Below are positions 42,426 to 51,798 of a DNA stretch of 64,000 nt, in pieces. This stretch comes from DATMER01 sp963741305. Its GTDB lineage: Bacteria; Acidobacteriota; Thermoanaerobaculia; Multivoradales; UBA5704. The position numbers and the translations under genes are program-made. Positions within the stretch are counted from its first letter, which is position 1; each line of letters opens with the position of its first letter. Under the pieces are notes generated by a model. That model did not search any database. It was given only the letters and a program-made list of their open reading frames with translations, and was not told where the DNA came from. The stretch is taken from positions 3,162,001-3,226,000 of the forward strand of contig CAVUHL010000003.1 of NCBI GenBank assembly GCA_963741305.1, read 5' to 3'.

Positions 42426-45400
42426 CCACGCCGCCCGACGCCCCTGCCTTCGAGCCCTCCGGCTTCTTCGCCTTCCGCTCTCCCCTCCTCGCTTTTGACG
42501 AGCTGGAAGCCTGGTCGGCCGGGCTCGAAGCATGCTCGGCGCTGGACGATCAAGGTGCGCTGGAGCGTAACCGCGCGCGGTTGCGGGCATGGCTGCGGGA
42601 AGCCCTCGAACGGCCGGAGATCGCCGAGGCTCTGTTCCTCGCCTCTCCCTCGCTCTTCGACGCGCTCGCGGGCTGGCGCGCCGACCCCGACTCCCGCAAG
42701 GGAAAGCGCGCGGAAAACGCCATGGTGCGCTACATCCAGCGCATGGCAACCCGGCCTACTCCATTCGGCCTTTTCTCGGGCTGCTCCCTGGGGGAGCTCG
42801 ATTCGCCCACCCGGCTCCGGCTGGGACCTCGGGCGAGCTACCAGCGGCACACCCGGCTCGACATGGACTACCTCTTCGCGCTCTGCGAAGACCTGGGGCG
42901 GGACGAGGCCGTACGCCGGGAATTGTCGTACCGGCCCAACTCCAGCCTCTACCGCACCGCGGGCCGCCTGCGCTATGCCGAGGCGCGGCTCGAAGGCAAG
43001 ACTCGCTCCCATCACCTGGTTGCCCTGGAGCCGACCTCTTACCTGGAGGAAACCTTGGCGCGCGCCGCCGCCGGGGCGCAGCCGGCCGACCTGGCGGCGG
43101 CCCTGGTCGAGGGGGACCCCGACGGCGAGATCACTATCGAGGACGCCGAAGAGTATGTCGGCGAGCTGATCCAGACTCAGATTCTGGTCTCCGGCCTGAC
43201 GCCCGGCGTCACCGGGCCTGAGGCCATCTATGGATTGGAAGAGCAGCTCGCGGCCCTGCCATCGGGGCAGGTGGCAGCAGCAGCCCTGGCCGGCGCCCGC
43301 GCGACTCTCGCGGATCTCGACGCGGCTGGGCTCGGCGCCGCGCCCGAGCGCTACCGCGCCGTTGCCGAAGCCTTGCGGGAGCTGCCCACCAGCGTCGAGC
43401 TATCCCGGCTCTTCCAGGTGGACATGGTCAAGCCGGCCGAGTCGCCCCGGCTGGCGCCCGTAGTGATCGAGGAGCTGCAGCGCGGCATGGCGCTCCTCCA
43501 CCGGCTGTTCGGACGCTCGCGCCAGGAGAACCTGGAACGCTTCCGCCAGGACTTCGCCGACCGCTACGGCGAAGGGCGCTGGGTGCCGCTCGCCGAGGCT
43601 CTGGACGAGGAGACCGGGATTGGCTTCGACCGCTCGGAAGGAGGGGAGGCTTCGCCGCTTCTCCTCGGTCTGGACCTGGGCCGGCCGCCCGCCGAGAGCA
43701 CCGTCCCCTGGGGTCCCCTGCAGGCCTGGCAGCTCCGTAAGCTCGAGGAGACGCTGACCCAGGGAATCCAGGAGATCGAGCTGACCGAGAAGGACGTCGA
43801 AAAGCTTGCACCGCGCGAGTCCCTGCCGCTACCCGACGCATTGCAGGCGATGGCCGTGCTCGCCGCTGCCTCCGAGGAAGATGTCGACGAAGGACGCTTC
43901 TTGCTCTTGTGGAAAGGGGCAGGCGGACCCTCGGGAGCCCGGCTGCTCGGCCGCTTCTGTCATGCTGATTGCGAGCTGGAGGCGCGGGTCCGGGAGCACC
44001 TCGAGGCCGAGGAGGCAGTGCGGCCCGACGCGGTGTTCGCCGAGATCGTCCACCTGCCCCAGGGGCGGATTGGCAACATTCTTTTGCGGCCTGTCCTGCG
44101 CACCTACGAAATCCCATACCTCGGCCGATCAGGGGCATCTCCGGAGCACCAGATCCCGCTCACCGACCTGTCGGTCACCGTCGTCGACAAGCGCATCGTG
44201 CTGCGCTCCGAGCGGCTGGGGCGCGAGGTGATCCCGCGCCTGACCAGCGCCCACAACTTCGCCCTCGGCCTCGGGATCTATCGATTCCTCTGCAGCCTGC
44301 AGATGCAAGGGGTGGTGGGCGGTGTCGGCTGGAGCTGGGGCCCGCTGGAGAGCGCGGCTTTCCTGCCGCGTGTGAAGAGCGGCCGGCTGGTGCTCGAGCG
44401 CGCCCGCTGGCGCCTCACCGAGGAGGAGATCAAGATGCTCTCCCGGGAGTCGGGCGCAGCGCGCTTCGCCGCAGTCCAGCGCTGGCGGGCCGAGCGTCGG
44501 CTGCCGCGCCGGGTCCTCCTGGGTGACGGCGACAACGAGCTGCTGGTCGACTTCGACAATCTCCTCTCGGTGGAAGCCTGGTTGGACGTGCTCGAAGGCC
44601 GCCAGAACGCGCTCCTCTTCGAGCTCTTCCCACAGCCCGAAGATCTCTGCGCCCGCGGCCCGGAGGGCCGGTTCGTGCACGAGCTGGTGGTGCCCTTCGT
44701 GCGGGCACGCTCCGAAGCAACCGTTCGGCTGGCCGGCTCTACGGTGACTGTTAGCGGAGCCGTCCAGCGATCGTTCCTCCCCGGCTCGGAATGGCTGTAC
44801 GCCAAGCTCTACGTTGGCACTTCGACCGCCGACGCGGTGCTCGAGGAGGTGGTCGGGCCGCTGGTGCGCGGCGTCCAGTCCACGGGGGCGGTGGATTCCT
44901 GGTTCTTCATCCGCTACGGCGATCCGCAATGGCACCTGCGGGTCCGGTTCCACGGCGCCCCGCAGAGGCTCCTGGCGGAGGTCTTGCCGGCACTCGAAGC
45001 CGCGGTCGCTCCCCTGCTCGCGGATGGCCGGCTCTGGCGCTTCCAGCTCGACACCTACGACCGCGAGGTCGAGCGCTATGGAGGTCCAGCCGGCATCGGC
45101 CCCGTCGAGCGCCTGTTCCATGCGGACAGCGAGGCGGCGCTGGCGATCGTCGAAATGCTGGAAGGAGATGAAGGCGCCGAGGCGCGCTGGCGCCTGGCCC
45201 TGTACGGCACCGACCTGTTGCTCGGCGATCTCGGGCTCGACGCCGAAGGCAAGCGCAAGGTGCTCGGCATGATCCGCGAGAGCTTCTTCCGGGAGTTCGG
45301 GGGAGGCAAGCCGCTGCGCATCCAGCTCGATCGGAAGCAGCGCGCGGAGCGCCGCGCCCTGGAAGCCCTGCTCGACCCCGTCCGGAACGAGCAGAGCGAG

Positions 45401-45655
45401 CTGGCCCCCGGGTTCGCCATCCTGAAACGCCGCTCGGAGCAGAATGCCCCACTGATCGCCGAGCTCCACCGCCTGGAACAGGAGGGGCGCCTGACCTCGC
45501 CCGTGGTGCAGATCGCGCCAAGTCTGGTTCACATGCTGGTCAACCGGCTGATCCGCTCCTCCCAACGAGCCCACGAGCTGGTCCTCTACGATCTCTTGGC
45601 AGGGATCTTCGAATCGCAGGCGGCCCGTGCGGCCAAGCGGCCGCCTGCGGTGTAG
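42422..45655 (+). CDS. LanB-type lanthipeptide dehydratase, full length
   Basis: 1077 residues. The N-terminal glutamylation domain covers about 10-750 (FFAFRSPLLAFDELEAW, RYIQRMATRPTPFGLFSG, YQRHTRLDMDYLF) and the C-terminal elimination domain (SpaB_C) about 780-1060 (WLYAKLYVGTSTADAVLEE, WFFIRYGDPQWHLRVRFHG, DTYDREVERYGG). Class I LanB enzymes use glutamyl-tRNA to activate Ser/Thr and then remove water. Both domains are in one chain, as in NisB-like enzymes. It overlaps the exporter gene by ATGA. No precursor peptide gene was found nearby. Confidence 0.95.
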   Translation: MTTPPDAPAFEPSGFFAFRSPLLAFDELEAWSAGLEACSALDDQGALERNRARLRAWLREALERPEIAEALFLASPSLFDALAGWRADPDSRKGKRAENAMVRYIQRMATRPTPFGLFSGCSLGELDSPTRLRLGPRASYQRHTRLDMDYLFALCEDLGRDEAVRRELSYRPNSSLYRTAGRLRYAEARLEGKTRSHHLVALEPTSYLEETLARAAAGAQPADLAAALVEGDPDGEITIEDAEEYVGELIQTQILVSGLTPGVTGPEAIYGLEEQLAALPSGQVAAAALAGARATLADLDAAGLGAAPERYRAVAEALRELPTSVELSRLFQVDMVKPAESPRLAPVVIEELQRGMALLHRLFGRSRQENLERFRQDFADRYGEGRWVPLAEALDEETGIGFDRSEGGEASPLLLGLDLGRPPAESTVPWGPLQAWQLRKLEETLTQGIQEIELTEKDVEKLAPRESLPLPDALQAMAVLAAASEEDVDEGRFLLLWKGAGGPSGARLLGRFCHADCELEARVREHLEAEEAVRPDAVFAEIVHLPQGRIGNILLRPVLRTYEIPYLGRSGASPEHQIPLTDLSVTVVDKRIVLRSERLGREVIPRLTSAHNFALGLGIYRFLCSLQMQGVVGGVGWSWGPLESAAFLPRVKSGRLVLERARWRLTEEEIKMLSRESGAARFAAVQRWRAERRLPRRVLLGDGDNELLVDFDNLLSVEAWLDVLEGRQNALLFELFPQPEDLCARGPEGRFVHELVVPFVRARSEATVRLAGSTVTVSGAVQRSFLPGSEWLYAKLYVGTSTADAVLEEVVGPLVRGVQSTGAVDSWFFIRYGDPQWHLRVRFHGAPQRLLAEVLPALEAAVAPLLADGRLWRFQLDTYDREVERYGGPAGIGPVERLFHADSEAALAIVEMLEGDEGAEARWRLALYGTDLLLGDLGLDAEGKRKVLGMIRESFFREFGGGKPLRIQLDRKQRAERRALEALLDPVRNEQSELAPGFAILKRRSEQNAPLIAELHRLEQEGRLTSPVVQIAPSLVHMLVNRLIRSSQRAHELVLYDLLAGIFESQAARAAKRPPAV

Positions 45656-45710
45656 CTTCGGCGCTTGCCCCAACGTCCAGAGGTACAATGCGAGGAAAAT
45701 GAGACCTTGC

Positions 45711-46703
45711 ATGCCGTACCCTGTCCGCATCCTGGGCACTGGTAGCTATCTGCCGGTGGAACGGGTCACCTCAGCGTCCCTGGACGAGCGTTATGGGCGC
45801 GCCGCCGGAAGCAGTGCAGCACGGTCCGGGGTCGAGGCCCGGCATTACGCCGGGCCCGGCGAGACCTCTTCGATCATGGCGGCGCGGGCCCTCGGTCAGG
45901 CCTTGGAGGCGAGCGGCCTCGCTGGCTCGGGCCTCGACCTCATCATCGCGACCAGCGCCGTTCCCGAGCAGCCGATGCCGACCAACGCGGTGCTGGTGCA
46001 AAGGGCGCTGGGGCTCGAAGAGTCGGGCATCCCGTGCTTCGACATCAATGCCTCCTGCCTGGGCTTCCTGCATGCTCTGGAAATGGCGACCCTGGGCATC
46101 GCCGCCGGCCGCTACCACCGTGTCGGCATCGTCGCCAGCGAGGTGGCCTCCAAAGGCCTCGATCCTTCCGACCTCGAGACCAGCTCCCTGTTCGGCGACG
46201 GCGCTGCCGCAGCTGTCCTGGGCGACGCGTCCGACGACTCTGGGGCGATTGACGCCCTGCGCTGCGCCACCTACAGCGGCGGCGCCTACCTCTGCCAGAT
46301 GGCAGCGGGCGGCAGCCGCTACAACATCGTCACTCCACCGCCGAGTCCGCAGGACTACCTGTTCCGGATGGATGGCCGGGCGGTGTTCCGGATGGCAGCG
46401 GAGAGGCTCCCACAGTTCATCTCCGAGGTTCTTGCCGAAGCCGCCTGCACCCCCGACGAGATCGATCTGGTGATCCCCCATCAGGCGAGCGGCCTGGGCA
46501 TGCGCTACCTGCGGGAACGGCTGGGGTTTCCGGCATCGAAGATCGTGGACATCCTGGCCGAGCGGGGCAATCAGGTCTCGGCGTCGATGCCCTCGGCCCT
46601 GCATGAGGCGGTATCCAGCGGACGGCTGCTCCGCGGTCAGAGGGCGCTGCTCCTCGGTACGGCTGCCGGGCTGACCCTGGGGGCCGCGGTGTTACGGTTC
46701 TGA
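45711..46703 (+). CDS. FabH-like ketoacyl-ACP synthase III family protein
   Basis: 330 residues from ATG 45711 (ATG 45699 possible). The thiolase fold is clear with the catalytic triad: Cys in DINASCLGFLHAL, His in VIPHQASG and Asn in ERGNQVSASMPSAL. It also has GDGAAAAVLGD. Such enzymes condense an acyl-CoA or acyl group with malonyl-ACP, or transfer acyl groups in natural-product pathways. Gene order after lanB, before the MBL gene (2-base gap), suggests a tailoring or lipidation role, but a separate small acyl pathway is equally possible. Confidence 0.9.
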   Translation: MPYPVRILGTGSYLPVERVTSASLDERYGRAAGSSAARSGVEARHYAGPGETSSIMAARALGQALEASGLAGSGLDLIIATSAVPEQPMPTNAVLVQRALGLEESGIPCFDINASCLGFLHALEMATLGIAAGRYHRVGIVASEVASKGLDPSDLETSSLFGDGAAAAVLGDASDDSGAIDALRCATYSGGAYLCQMAAGGSRYNIVTPPPSPQDYLFRMDGRAVFRMAAERLPQFISEVLAEAACTPDEIDLVIPHQASGLGMRYLRERLGFPASKIVDILAERGNQVSASMPSALHEAVSSGRLLRGQRALLLGTAAGLTLGAAVLRF

Positions 46704-46705
46704 AC

Positions 46706-47560
46706 GTGGACCTTCGCCTGGAATTGATTACGGCGGGCAGTTGCACCCACCCGGCGTGGGTGGTGACCGGCCGCCCGAGCCTGGAGATCCTCCGCTTTCC
46801 ATCGATGGTCGGCGTCATCCACCATCCCAGCCGCGGCCTGATCCTCTTCGATGCCGGCTATTCGCCGCGATTCTTCAGCGAGACCCAGCGCTTCCCCGAG
46901 GCGATCTACCGCTACCTTACTCCGACGACCTGCGGCGAGGAGGACACGGCCTCGGCCTGGCTGCGGAGGGCGGGCAAGGATCCTGGGGACGTGGCGCTGG
47001 TGATCCTCTCCCATTTCCACGCCGATCACGTTGGCGGTTTGCTCGATTTTCCCCAGGCTCGCCTTCTCTACCGCCGCTCCGCTCTCGAACGCGATTTCCG
47101 GCGGATCTCGGCTTGGCGCCACCTCGCCGCGGGGGTGCTGCCCGGTTTGCTCCCGGCGGACCTGGAGAGACGTTCGCAATTCGTCGAGGATCAGCCGGTC
47201 GTGCCGCTGCCGAGCGGCTATGCGCCGTTCGCCGAAGGGTACGACCTGCTCGGCGACGGGAGCCTGCTGGGCGTCGATCTGGCGGGGCATGCCCGCGGTC
47301 AGTTGGGAATTCTGCTCCCCCGCACCCAGGGGCCGGAGGTCTTCCTCATCGCCGATGCCTGTTGGCAACGGCGGGCAGTGAGCCATCTCGAATATCCGCA
47401 TCCCATCGTGCGCCTGATCACCGACGACATGCGCCGCTACCGCCAGTGCATCCGCGACCTGCACCAGCTTTCGATCGCGCGTCCCGATCTCCTGCTGGTC
47501 CCTTCTCATTGCGCGGAGAGCCTCCGCTTCGCCCGGGATCAATTGCATGCCGGGCCTTGA
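46706..47560 (+). CDS. Metallo-beta-lactamase-fold hydrolase
   Basis: 284 residues from GTG 46706. The metal-binding motif HFHADHVGGLLDF is intact, with a later His in DLAGHARGQLG and Asp in LIADACW, giving the dinuclear site of N-acyl homoserine lactonase-like or glyoxalase II-like enzymes. No signal peptide. It sits between the FabH-like and CapK-like genes with 2-base gap and 14-base overlap, so the three form one operon. A thioesterase role is plausible; substrate unknown. Confidence 0.88.
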   Translation: MDLRLELITAGSCTHPAWVVTGRPSLEILRFPSMVGVIHHPSRGLILFDAGYSPRFFSETQRFPEAIYRYLTPTTCGEEDTASAWLRRAGKDPGDVALVILSHFHADHVGGLLDFPQARLLYRRSALERDFRRISAWRHLAAGVLPGLLPADLERRSQFVEDQPVVPLPSGYAPFAEGYDLLGDGSLLGVDLAGHARGQLGILLPRTQGPEVFLIADACWQRRAVSHLEYPHPIVRLITDDMRRYRQCIRDLHQLSIARPDLLLVPSHCAESLRFARDQLHAGP

Positions 47561-48833
47561 GCTGATCCGCATTCTGGCGGCCTATGCGGGCAGCCGTCTT
47601 TTCCCCGCGAAGACACGCGCTCAGCTCGAACGCCGGCAGCAACGGCTGTTGCGGCGGGCTTTACGCCATGCGCGAAAAACCTTTCCTTTCTATCGCGGCG
47701 TTCCGGCCGGAGGGCTCGAAGCCTTTCCGGTGCTGGACAAGGCGGCTTGGCTGGCGTCGTTCCGGGAGCTCAACGCCCCCGGCCTCGATCTCGAAGACTG
47801 CCGCAGGATCGCCATCGAGGCCGAGCGCAGCCGCGACTTCTCACGGCTCGAAGGCGATCTTGCCGTTGGCCTTTCCACCGGAACGTCGGGCCGGCAGGGA
47901 GTCTTCCTGGTGTCGCCGAGGGAGCGGGCGAGATGGGCGGGCGTCATGCTGGCCAAGGCCCTTCCCGGACGGCTTCGGGATGGCGCGAGAGTAGCGCTCT
48001 TCCTGCGCTCGGGGAGTCCCCTCTACTCCACTCTCTCGACCGGCCGCATCCGGTTCCGCTACTTCGACCTCCGCCGCCCCCTGGCCGAGCTGATGGCGGA
48101 GGTCGAGAGCTTCGATCCCACGGTGCTGGCCGCGCCGCCACAGGTGCTGCGCCTTCTCGACGCCGCGCGCTTGTCGCCGCGCCGCATCTACTCTCTGGCC
48201 GAGGTGCTCGATCCGCACGACGAGGCCTTCATCGCCGCCGCGTTCTCCCAGCCGGTGCACCAGATCTATCAGGCTTCTGAAGGGTTTCTGGGAATTACCT
48301 GCAACGCCGGTCGGGTCCACCTCAACGAGGATCTGCTGGTGATCGAAAAGGAATACGTCGCCCCCGGGCGCTTCGTGCCGGTGATCACCGACCTCCACCG
48401 CCGCACCCAGGCGATCGTCCGCTTCCGCCTCGGCGACGTGCTGGTGGAATCGCGCGAGCCCTGCCCCTGCGGCTCTCCATTCCTGGCCATCGAACGGATC
48501 GAGGGACGATTCGACGATGTCCTCGCATTGCCCCGGGACGGACGCCTGGCGCCGCTCTTCGCCGATTACGTGACTCGGGCCGTGCTCGGAGCGTCGCAGG
48601 CAATCGCCGATTTCCGATGCGTTCAGGAGGAGCCCGGGTCTCTCGTCCTGTCTCTCAAAATCGCGGCCGGGGCCGACGCCGGCGCAGTCTTCGCGAGCGC
48701 CTCCGATGCCCTGGTCCGGATCTGCGTCGATCAGGGGCTGGTTCCGCCCGAGATACGGCCGGGCCGGGTGGAAGATCCGAGCGTCAAGCTGCGCCGGGTC
48801 CGGCGGACGTTTCCTGTCGAATTCTCTGGATGA
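47547..48833 (+). CDS. Adenylate-forming enzyme, PaaK/CapK (F390 synthetase-like) family
   Basis: 428 residues. AMP-binding core motifs: STGTSGRQGVFLV (P-loop-like), QASEGFLGITC and VRFRLGDVLVE (acid-activation core), with CPCGSPF (Cys pair as in F390 synthetase-related proteins). Such enzymes adenylate a carboxylic acid and pass it to CoA or another acceptor. The family is frequent next to FabH- and MBL-type genes in bacterial small-molecule clusters. It overlaps the preceding gene by 14 bases and the convergent glycosyltransferase gene by 50. Confidence 0.8.
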   Translation: MPGLELIRILAAYAGSRLFPAKTRAQLERRQQRLLRRALRHARKTFPFYRGVPAGGLEAFPVLDKAAWLASFRELNAPGLDLEDCRRIAIEAERSRDFSRLEGDLAVGLSTGTSGRQGVFLVSPRERARWAGVMLAKALPGRLRDGARVALFLRSGSPLYSTLSTGRIRFRYFDLRRPLAELMAEVESFDPTVLAAPPQVLRLLDAARLSPRRIYSLAEVLDPHDEAFIAAAFSQPVHQIYQASEGFLGITCNAGRVHLNEDLLVIEKEYVAPGRFVPVITDLHRRTQAIVRFRLGDVLVESREPCPCGSPFLAIERIEGRFDDVLALPRDGRLAPLFADYVTRAVLGASQAIADFRCVQEEPGSLVLSLKIAAGADAGAVFASASDALVRICVDQGLVPPEIRPGRVEDPSVKLRRVRRTFPVEFSG

Positions 48834-50034
48834 CGGCGGCGTAGGGATCGTAACGTCCGAGGGCCACGGACATCGTCTCCAGGGGGCCGGGATCGAAATC
48901 ATGGAGCAGGCGGTCCAGCTCCCGCTCCGAGGTGTCGAGATCCCGGACTCGCAAGCCCAGTCCCCGATGGACGATGCGGGCCGCGAAATCGAACTGATCG
49001 TAATCGCGAGGCCAGACCAGCGAGGGGCACGCGGCTCGAATGCAGCTGTACGTGATTCCGGCGCCGCCATGATGGATCACGGCAGCGAAGCGTCCAAGAT
49101 GCTGGTCATAGCTGACGTAAGGATGAACCGACACGTTGCCCGCGGCTCGGACCGGGGCCGTTGCGAGATCGCCCAGGGAGATCACGAATCTATAACGAGG
49201 GAAGGCCCGGGCCAGCCGCTCGACACGCTCCACCAAGCCGCGTTTGGCCCAGGCCAGATGGGTTCCTAGAGTGACCAGGACGAGCGGCCCGTCGGGAAGA
49301 TCCAAGGGCAGATTCTCCGGGCTCTCGGTCACCGGTCCGATCATGGAGAAGGCGGGCGGCCAGTCCCGTTCCAGCTCCAGCTCCTCCATCCCGAGCCCGA
49401 GGATCGCAGTTGTCGAGTACGCCGCCTCGCTGCCGTCGGCGCGGTAGACCGTCGTGCCGAGGCGGCGGAAGGCGCCGCCGAATGCGATCTGAAATGCCCC
49501 TTTGACCCCTCGCGTCGCCGTCCTCCCTATGGCGTCCCGGAGCCGATGGCCGAGGTGCCGCGGCGGCCCCCAGCCCCCCATGTAGGACGGCGTGCCGCGG
49601 CGCGTCTCCAGGGCGAAGGGCGTGGGGATGGTGGTGATCCAGGGAATCCCCAACCGATCACAAATCAGCCCGGCCAGCGGCGCACAGAAGTCGGCGATCA
49701 CAAGGTCGGGCCGGCTGCGTTCGAATGAGGATTCGAGCTCGCGGCGGATCTCCGGCATCAGGGCCAGGTTGTCGCGCAACTGGCCCGCGAGCCGCAGCGG
49801 ATGGCCGCTCACCGGGTAGGGCGTATCGGCGATCCGTTCCATGGCGCCGGGATCGCGGTTGGAGACCGTATCGACCGCGAAGCCGCAACGCTCGATCAGC
49901 TCAGCCTTGCGCGGGCCGGTGACGAAGCGCAGCTCGTGCCCCTGGGCCGCGAGGCGCTTGCCGATGGCAATCAGCGGATTGAGGTGGCCCGCGAAGGGGG
50001 GCGCCACCAAGGTGAGGCGCTCAGGAGCTGGCAA
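48784..50034 (-). CDS. MGT/UGT-family glycosyltransferase (GT1)
   Basis: 416 residues from TTG 50034. Start motif LVAPPFAGHLNPLIAIGKRL and nucleotide-sugar region VIHHGGAGITYSCIRAACPS near 310 identify a GT1 enzyme of the MGT/UGT type, which moves glucose, rhamnose or a similar sugar to a small lipophilic acceptor such as a polyketide, carotenoid or sterol. No signal peptide. It is the last gene of a minus-strand operon, overlapping the gene before it by 14 bases. Confidence 0.9.
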   Translation of the reverse strand: MPAPERLTLVAPPFAGHLNPLIAIGKRLAAQGHELRFVTGPRKAELIERCGFAVDTVSNRDPGAMERIADTPYPVSGHPLRLAGQLRDNLALMPEIRRELESSFERSRPDLVIADFCAPLAGLICDRLGIPWITTIPTPFALETRRGTPSYMGGWGPPRHLGHRLRDAIGRTATRGVKGAFQIAFGGAFRRLGTTVYRADGSEAAYSTTAILGLGMEELELERDWPPAFSMIGPVTESPENLPLDLPDGPLVLVTLGTHLAWAKRGLVERVERLARAFPRYRFVISLGDLATAPVRAAGNVSVHPYVSYDQHLGRFAAVIHHGGAGITYSCIRAACPSLVWPRDYDQFDFAARIVHRGLGLRVRDLDTSERELDRLLHDFDPGPLETMSVALGRYDPYAAVIQRIRQETSAGPGAA

Positions 50035-50671
50035 GGGCGAGCGCCGCCTGGCGAATGGCCCGCCGGGCTTCCGGATGCCGGGTATATCCGAGATGATCGA
50101 CCGGGGGACGCGCGTCGGCGCCGGCCCGGCTGCCGAGGCGGCTGATCCAGTCGCGGGAGCCTTGGACGACGAAGAGGTCGAGCTGCGGATGGCCCCGGAA
50201 GAAGGCGGCGGGGGTCAGACAGACAGGGCCCACGGCTACCAATCCGAGCCGCAACCGCGAGGGCAGGTCGAGCCGGGGCAGCGCCGAGGCGAGCAGTTGC
50301 AGGCCGCAGCTTCCGCAGAGCAGGAGGAGCCTGCGCGAGGCGGCGTCGATCAAGGGTTGCAGATGGCGGGCGATCTCGGCGGAGAAGGCCGGGCTGGCCA
50401 GGGACGCGGCAAACTGGGATGCATTGCGAATTGACGCTCTGAGCAGCGGCTCCGGCGTGTACGGTACCGAGAGAGCCCGTCCGTTGTAGGGGAATCCGGC
50501 GCGGACGACTTCATAACCCGCCAGCTCTTCGAGGATGCCAAGCTGCTGGGGGCTCAATTGGGAATGCCGCCACGCGCTCTGTCCGGTCAACCACGCGGCG
50601 ACGTTCACAGCCTGGGAGGCCAGATGATCGCCGGTCGAATAACTGCGCAGAATCGAGAGATAACCTTTCAT
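50021..50671 (-). CDS. Hypothetical protein of the glycosyltransferase operon
   Basis: 216 residues from ATG 50671. Mostly alpha/beta with a hydrophobic strand-turn stretch (RLLLLCGSCGLQLLASAL) and repeated LF/VVQGSRDWISRL. It has an alpha/beta-hydrolase-like or Rossmann look, but no GxSxG or nucleotide motif, and I cannot assign a family. Overlaps both neighbours (ATGA with the upstream gene), so it should be co-translated and act in the same pathway. Confidence 0.7.
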   Translation of the reverse strand: MKGYLSILRSYSTGDHLASQAVNVAAWLTGQSAWRHSQLSPQQLGILEELAGYEVVRAGFPYNGRALSVPYTPEPLLRASIRNASQFAASLASPAFSAEIARHLQPLIDAASRRLLLLCGSCGLQLLASALPRLDLPSRLRLGLVAVGPVCLTPAAFFRGHPQLDLFVVQGSRDWISRLGSRAGADARPPVDHLGYTRHPEARRAIRQAALALASS

Positions 50672-51798
50672 CGATAGCGCACCGTTCCGTCCTCCACAAT
50701 GATCGACCTGCTGCGCCAGCGGATAGCCCTGGGACGGAACAGGGCGGTCACGGCGTGAAGCGGCTGCAGGAGGTCGGCAAGCACCTCGAAGAGGATACCG
50801 GACGCCGTCTCCCGGCTGCCGATCGCGCGGCGCCGGACAGCGGCCATTGCCGCGGCTTTGGCGAGCAGGCCTGCGAGGGTGGCGGCGAAAGCCGGTCCTC
50901 CCGCGAATCCGGCCAGGACAACCAGAAGCGGCGGCATCAAGGCCGGGAGCACCACGAGACCGATCATCGGGAGATCGATCGCGTCGCGGAAGAGATGATT
51001 GGCGAAGACCATCCAGCGGCGCAGGATGCGAAAGTAATCGACGGCGCCCCGGACGGTCGTGGAGATCGGATGGATCACGGCGGTCTGGACGATGCGGAGG
51101 CCGGCGCGCAAATAGAGCCGGGCCAGCTCGTAATCGTCGCAAAGTTTCTCCTCGATGGCGGCGAAGCCTCCGAGGCTCTCGAGTGTCTCCTTGCGGGTCA
51201 GGTAGAACATCCCGTTGATGGTCACCGGCTGGCGAAAGAAGAGGATAGGGAGATAAGTGACCAGGGCGTTCGAGTTGACGAAGGCGGCCACCAGGCGCGA
51301 CCAGAACGAGCCCTCCGCGCGATAGTACGGAAGGCCGGTCACCAAGTCACCTTGGCCGAGAGGGCCGAGAGCGAGCCGGGCGCGCGCCAGCGCTCCGGCC
51401 GGCAGGACGGTGTCGTCGTCGAGCACCGCGATCAGCGGCCCGAACACGAGCGGCAAGCCGAGGGCGAGCTTGAAAACCTTGGGATTGCGCCCCTGGGGCG
51501 GCGGCGGCGCGAGGAGAACCTCGACCCGCTCACCCTGCCATCGCGCAGCGAGCTCCCGGGCAACTTCGTCATCCTCGTCGATCAGCCAAAGGAAATGGGC
51601 CTCCGGGTTATGCCGCAGGTTCTCCTCCAGGTTGCGTTCGAGGCTTGGATCTCCGCTCAGAATCGCCTGCATCACGGTCACCTTACCGTCATCAGGAACT
51701 CCAGGCACGTCGCGAGCGAGGAAGCGCAGGGCAAGACTCACGCGGAGCACGGTCAGCAGGCCGTAGATCAGCCAGACAAGGAGGAGTAGAGGAATCAC
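50668..51798 (-). CDS. Membrane glycosyltransferase, GT2 (ceramide glucosyltransferase-like)
   Basis: 376 residues from GTG 51798. N-terminal anchor (VIPLLLLVWLIYGLLTVLRVSL), GT2 catalytic core with VMQAILSGDPSLE, the metal-binding VLDDDTVLPAG, DDYELARLYLRAG and the FRILRRWMVFA (x-x-RW) motif, then three or more C-terminal membrane helices. The pattern matches ceramide/lipid glucosyltransferases. It should glycosylate a membrane lipid from a nucleotide sugar. It overlaps the epimerase gene by GTGA. Confidence 0.88.
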   Translation of the reverse strand: MIPLLLLVWLIYGLLTVLRVSLALRFLARDVPGVPDDGKVTVMQAILSGDPSLERNLEENLRHNPEAHFLWLIDEDDEVARELAARWQGERVEVLLAPPPPQGRNPKVFKLALGLPLVFGPLIAVLDDDTVLPAGALARARLALGPLGQGDLVTGLPYYRAEGSFWSRLVAAFVNSNALVTYLPILFFRQPVTINGMFYLTRKETLESLGGFAAIEEKLCDDYELARLYLRAGLRIVQTAVIHPISTTVRGAVDYFRILRRWMVFANHLFRDAIDLPMIGLVVLPALMPPLLVVLAGFAGGPAFAATLAGLLAKAAAMAAVRRRAIGSRETASGILFEVLADLLQPLHAVTALFRPRAIRWRSRSIIVEDGTVRYR

